Shown piece by piece: positions 25,904-26,738 of a DNA stretch of 26,738 nt. The notes under the pieces are model-generated. The model had not been told where the DNA came from. It did no database searches and was given only the letters and a program-made list of their open reading frames with translations. Origin of the DNA: Jaenimonas drosophilae. Taxonomy: Eukaryota > Euglenozoa > Kinetoplastea > Trypanosomatida > Trypanosomatidae. Within the stretch, counting starts at the first letter, position 1. Each line of letters starts with the position of its first letter. A program made the position numbers and the translations under genes. Where the stretch lies: positions 1 to 26,738 of the forward strand of contig JASAON010001436.1 in assembly GCA_030849065.1 (NCBI GenBank), given 5' to 3'.

Positions 25904-25960
25904 TTCGAGGATCGGTTAGCGAAGCACAAGATGAATTTGGCAAAAAAAAATAAGCTTTGA

Positions 25961-25980
25961 TGATTCGTAATGATTCGTAA
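25961..25980. repeat. Tandem 10-bp duplication
   Basis: tgattcgtaa occurs twice in direct succession within the MCC alpha 5' UTR. Confidence 0.8.
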
Positions 25981-25989
25981 TGATGACTT

Positions 25990-26024
25990 CTACGAGCTTA
26001 CAAGGCAAAAGGGAGAAATGACAT
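25990..26024 (-). promoter_or_regulatory. Trans-splice acceptor for MCC alpha
   Basis: The minus strand reads CATTTCTCCCTTTTGCC, then TTGTAAG (G at 25997) and CTCGTAG (G at 25990). The 5' UTR is 86-93 bases and contains a further nine-T tract at 25942-25950. Confidence 0.55.
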
Positions 26025-26138
26025 CGTTAAGAGAGGATTGAAGAATTAGATGACGTTGAAGTGAATTCAAAACCAAGCCCCATCACTTTCAAGCAAGTCC
26101 AGCATTGTTCTTCAATGAAAACTATACATGTGTGTCAC

Positions 26139-26486
26139 CTACTCAATGTGTTGGACCACAATGAGCGTATACTGCTTTTGAAGGTCTGGCGCAATAAGAA
26201 TGTCGAAAGTGCCAAAACTGATGCGCATAAATGTCATGCTGTCTCTCCAGTCAATCATTCGAATTGTGGAATCTGCCACGTAGACTAGACCCTTCATCTT
26301 CTCAACGTATCGTTGAACCTCCTTTGGGTTGTCGCCAAATCCTGAGAATTTGAGCACTTTCTCACTGTGTGGGTCTAAGATAAAGTAGCCGACTACTCCT
26401 TTGTGATTAGCGATGCGCAGAAGGGTGTTTTCCACATTCTTCAGGTATGTCTCTCGCTCAAGCTCAGAGCCTGAGAGGCTTTCCAT
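26139..26486 (-). CDS. Dynein light chain, roadblock/LC7 type
   Basis: The 115-residue protein spans the whole LC7 fold: an N-terminal helix YLKNVENTLLRIANHKGVVG (14-33), the strand YFILDP, helix EVQRYVEKMKGLV, then the strands STIRMIDWRDSMTFMRI and FDILIAPDLQKQYTLIVVQ. Length and order match human DYNLRB, about 96 residues, with a slightly longer N-terminus. LC7 dimers bind dynein intermediate chains in cytoplasmic, intraflagellar-transport or axonemal dyneins; sequence alone does not say which. The in-frame open sequence upstream contains a false leader made from a pyrimidine tract. The first in-frame Met after the acceptors is at 26486 (MESLSGSELE), so that start is chosen. A four-codon uORF (ATG at about 26538) precedes it if the distal acceptor is used. 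Confidence 0.93.
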   Translation of the reverse strand: MESLSGSELERETYLKNVENTLLRIANHKGVVGYFILDPHSEKVLKFSGFGDNPKEVQRYVEKMKGLVYVADSTIRMIDWRDSMTFMRISFGTFDILIAPDLQKQYTLIVVQHIE

Positions 26487-26738
26487 GGCTAACGAAGGTT
26501 GAGCACGTAACTTCAAGCCGTTTCTACTGCTCCCACATAGATGCACAAAGGAAGAAAACGGGATTGAGCAACTTAAGAGAAGAAATAGGCTTGCCAACAG
26601 CGTGCTGGGGAAAAAAACGCTCAAATCTTTGGTCTTGTTACCATACATGCAGCCCCTACCCTCAATTGTGCCACAAATCAATTGTCACGCATTTGACGCT
26701 TCTGTACATTGTGCTAAGCGGTGCGCTTCGAAACAACG
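26487..26738. other. Upstream spacer at the right edge
   Basis: About 250 bases with the LC7 splice signals and leader. No part of a further upstream gene could be identified. Confidence 0.4.
26605..26620 (-). promoter_or_regulatory. Trans-splice acceptor for the LC7 gene
   Basis: The minus strand reads GCGTTTTTTTCCCCAG with the G at 26605. A second CT tract nearer the gene (CCCGTTTTCTTCCTTTGTG) leads to AGs around 26520-26531. Either leaves 26486 as the first in-frame ATG. Confidence 0.5.

Noticed and set aside
1..26738. Search for tRNA, rRNA, CRISPR and mobile elements
   Set aside because: Scanning by eye found no tRNA-type T-loop in a cloverleaf context, no spaced short repeats and no transposase or reverse-transcriptase motifs. 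A tRNAscan or Rfam run could overturn this.

Overview
The window looks like nuclear DNA of a kinetoplastid flagellate, most likely a free-living bodonid of the Bodo saltans type; the genus is inference. Every well-supported gene (13 recognisable or well-supported, two weaker) lies on the minus strand, none has an intron, and spacers are short. Most start codons are preceded in the sense strand by a pyrimidine tract followed by the first AG. That is the expected layout of one polycistronic transcription unit processed by spliced-leader trans-splicing. The gene set is eukaryotic: an FG nucleoporin, roadblock dynein light chain, NEK kinase with a C-terminal PH domain, and multidomain acetyl-CoA carboxylase. 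No tRNA, rRNA, CRISPR array, insertion sequence or phage gene was seen.

Transcription runs from high to low coordinates. At the right end are a roadblock/LC7 dynein light chain, the alpha subunit of 3-methylcrotonyl-CoA carboxylase, and a CHO2-type phosphatidylethanolamine N-methyltransferase. A long coiled-coil protein ending in Cys-Cys and a low-complexity protein with ten consecutive histidines follow. A spacer with a 57-bp direct duplication leads to a short cyclase/kynurenine-formamidase-family protein, a single-pass probable mitochondrial membrane protein and an unrecognised basic protein. The centre is a 6.6-kb acetyl-CoA carboxylase gene, then the NEK-PH kinase. The left end has a weak small ORF, an unrecognised alpha-helical protein, an RIIa-like small protein, a Nup54-like nucleoporin, and the 5' part of a secreted or membrane protein with a periplasmic-binding-protein-like ectodomain, cut by the window edge.

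Three genes concern acyl-CoA and lipid metabolism: acetyl-CoA carboxylase makes malonyl-CoA, methylcrotonyl-CoA carboxylase breaks down leucine, and the methyltransferase makes phosphatidylcholine. Two or three small proteins suggest flagellar or dynein functions. Polycistronic units in kinetoplastids are not functional operons, so this co-location may be chance.

The most useful observations concern gene starts. In several genes the open frame runs upstream through the pyrimidine tract and splice acceptor, so the longest ORF overstates the protein; for the dynein light chain this creates a false hydrophobic leader. The methylcrotonyl-CoA carboxylase gene has a second possible acceptor whose use would remove the probable mitochondrial presequence. 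I found no convincing evidence of a wholly new biological system.
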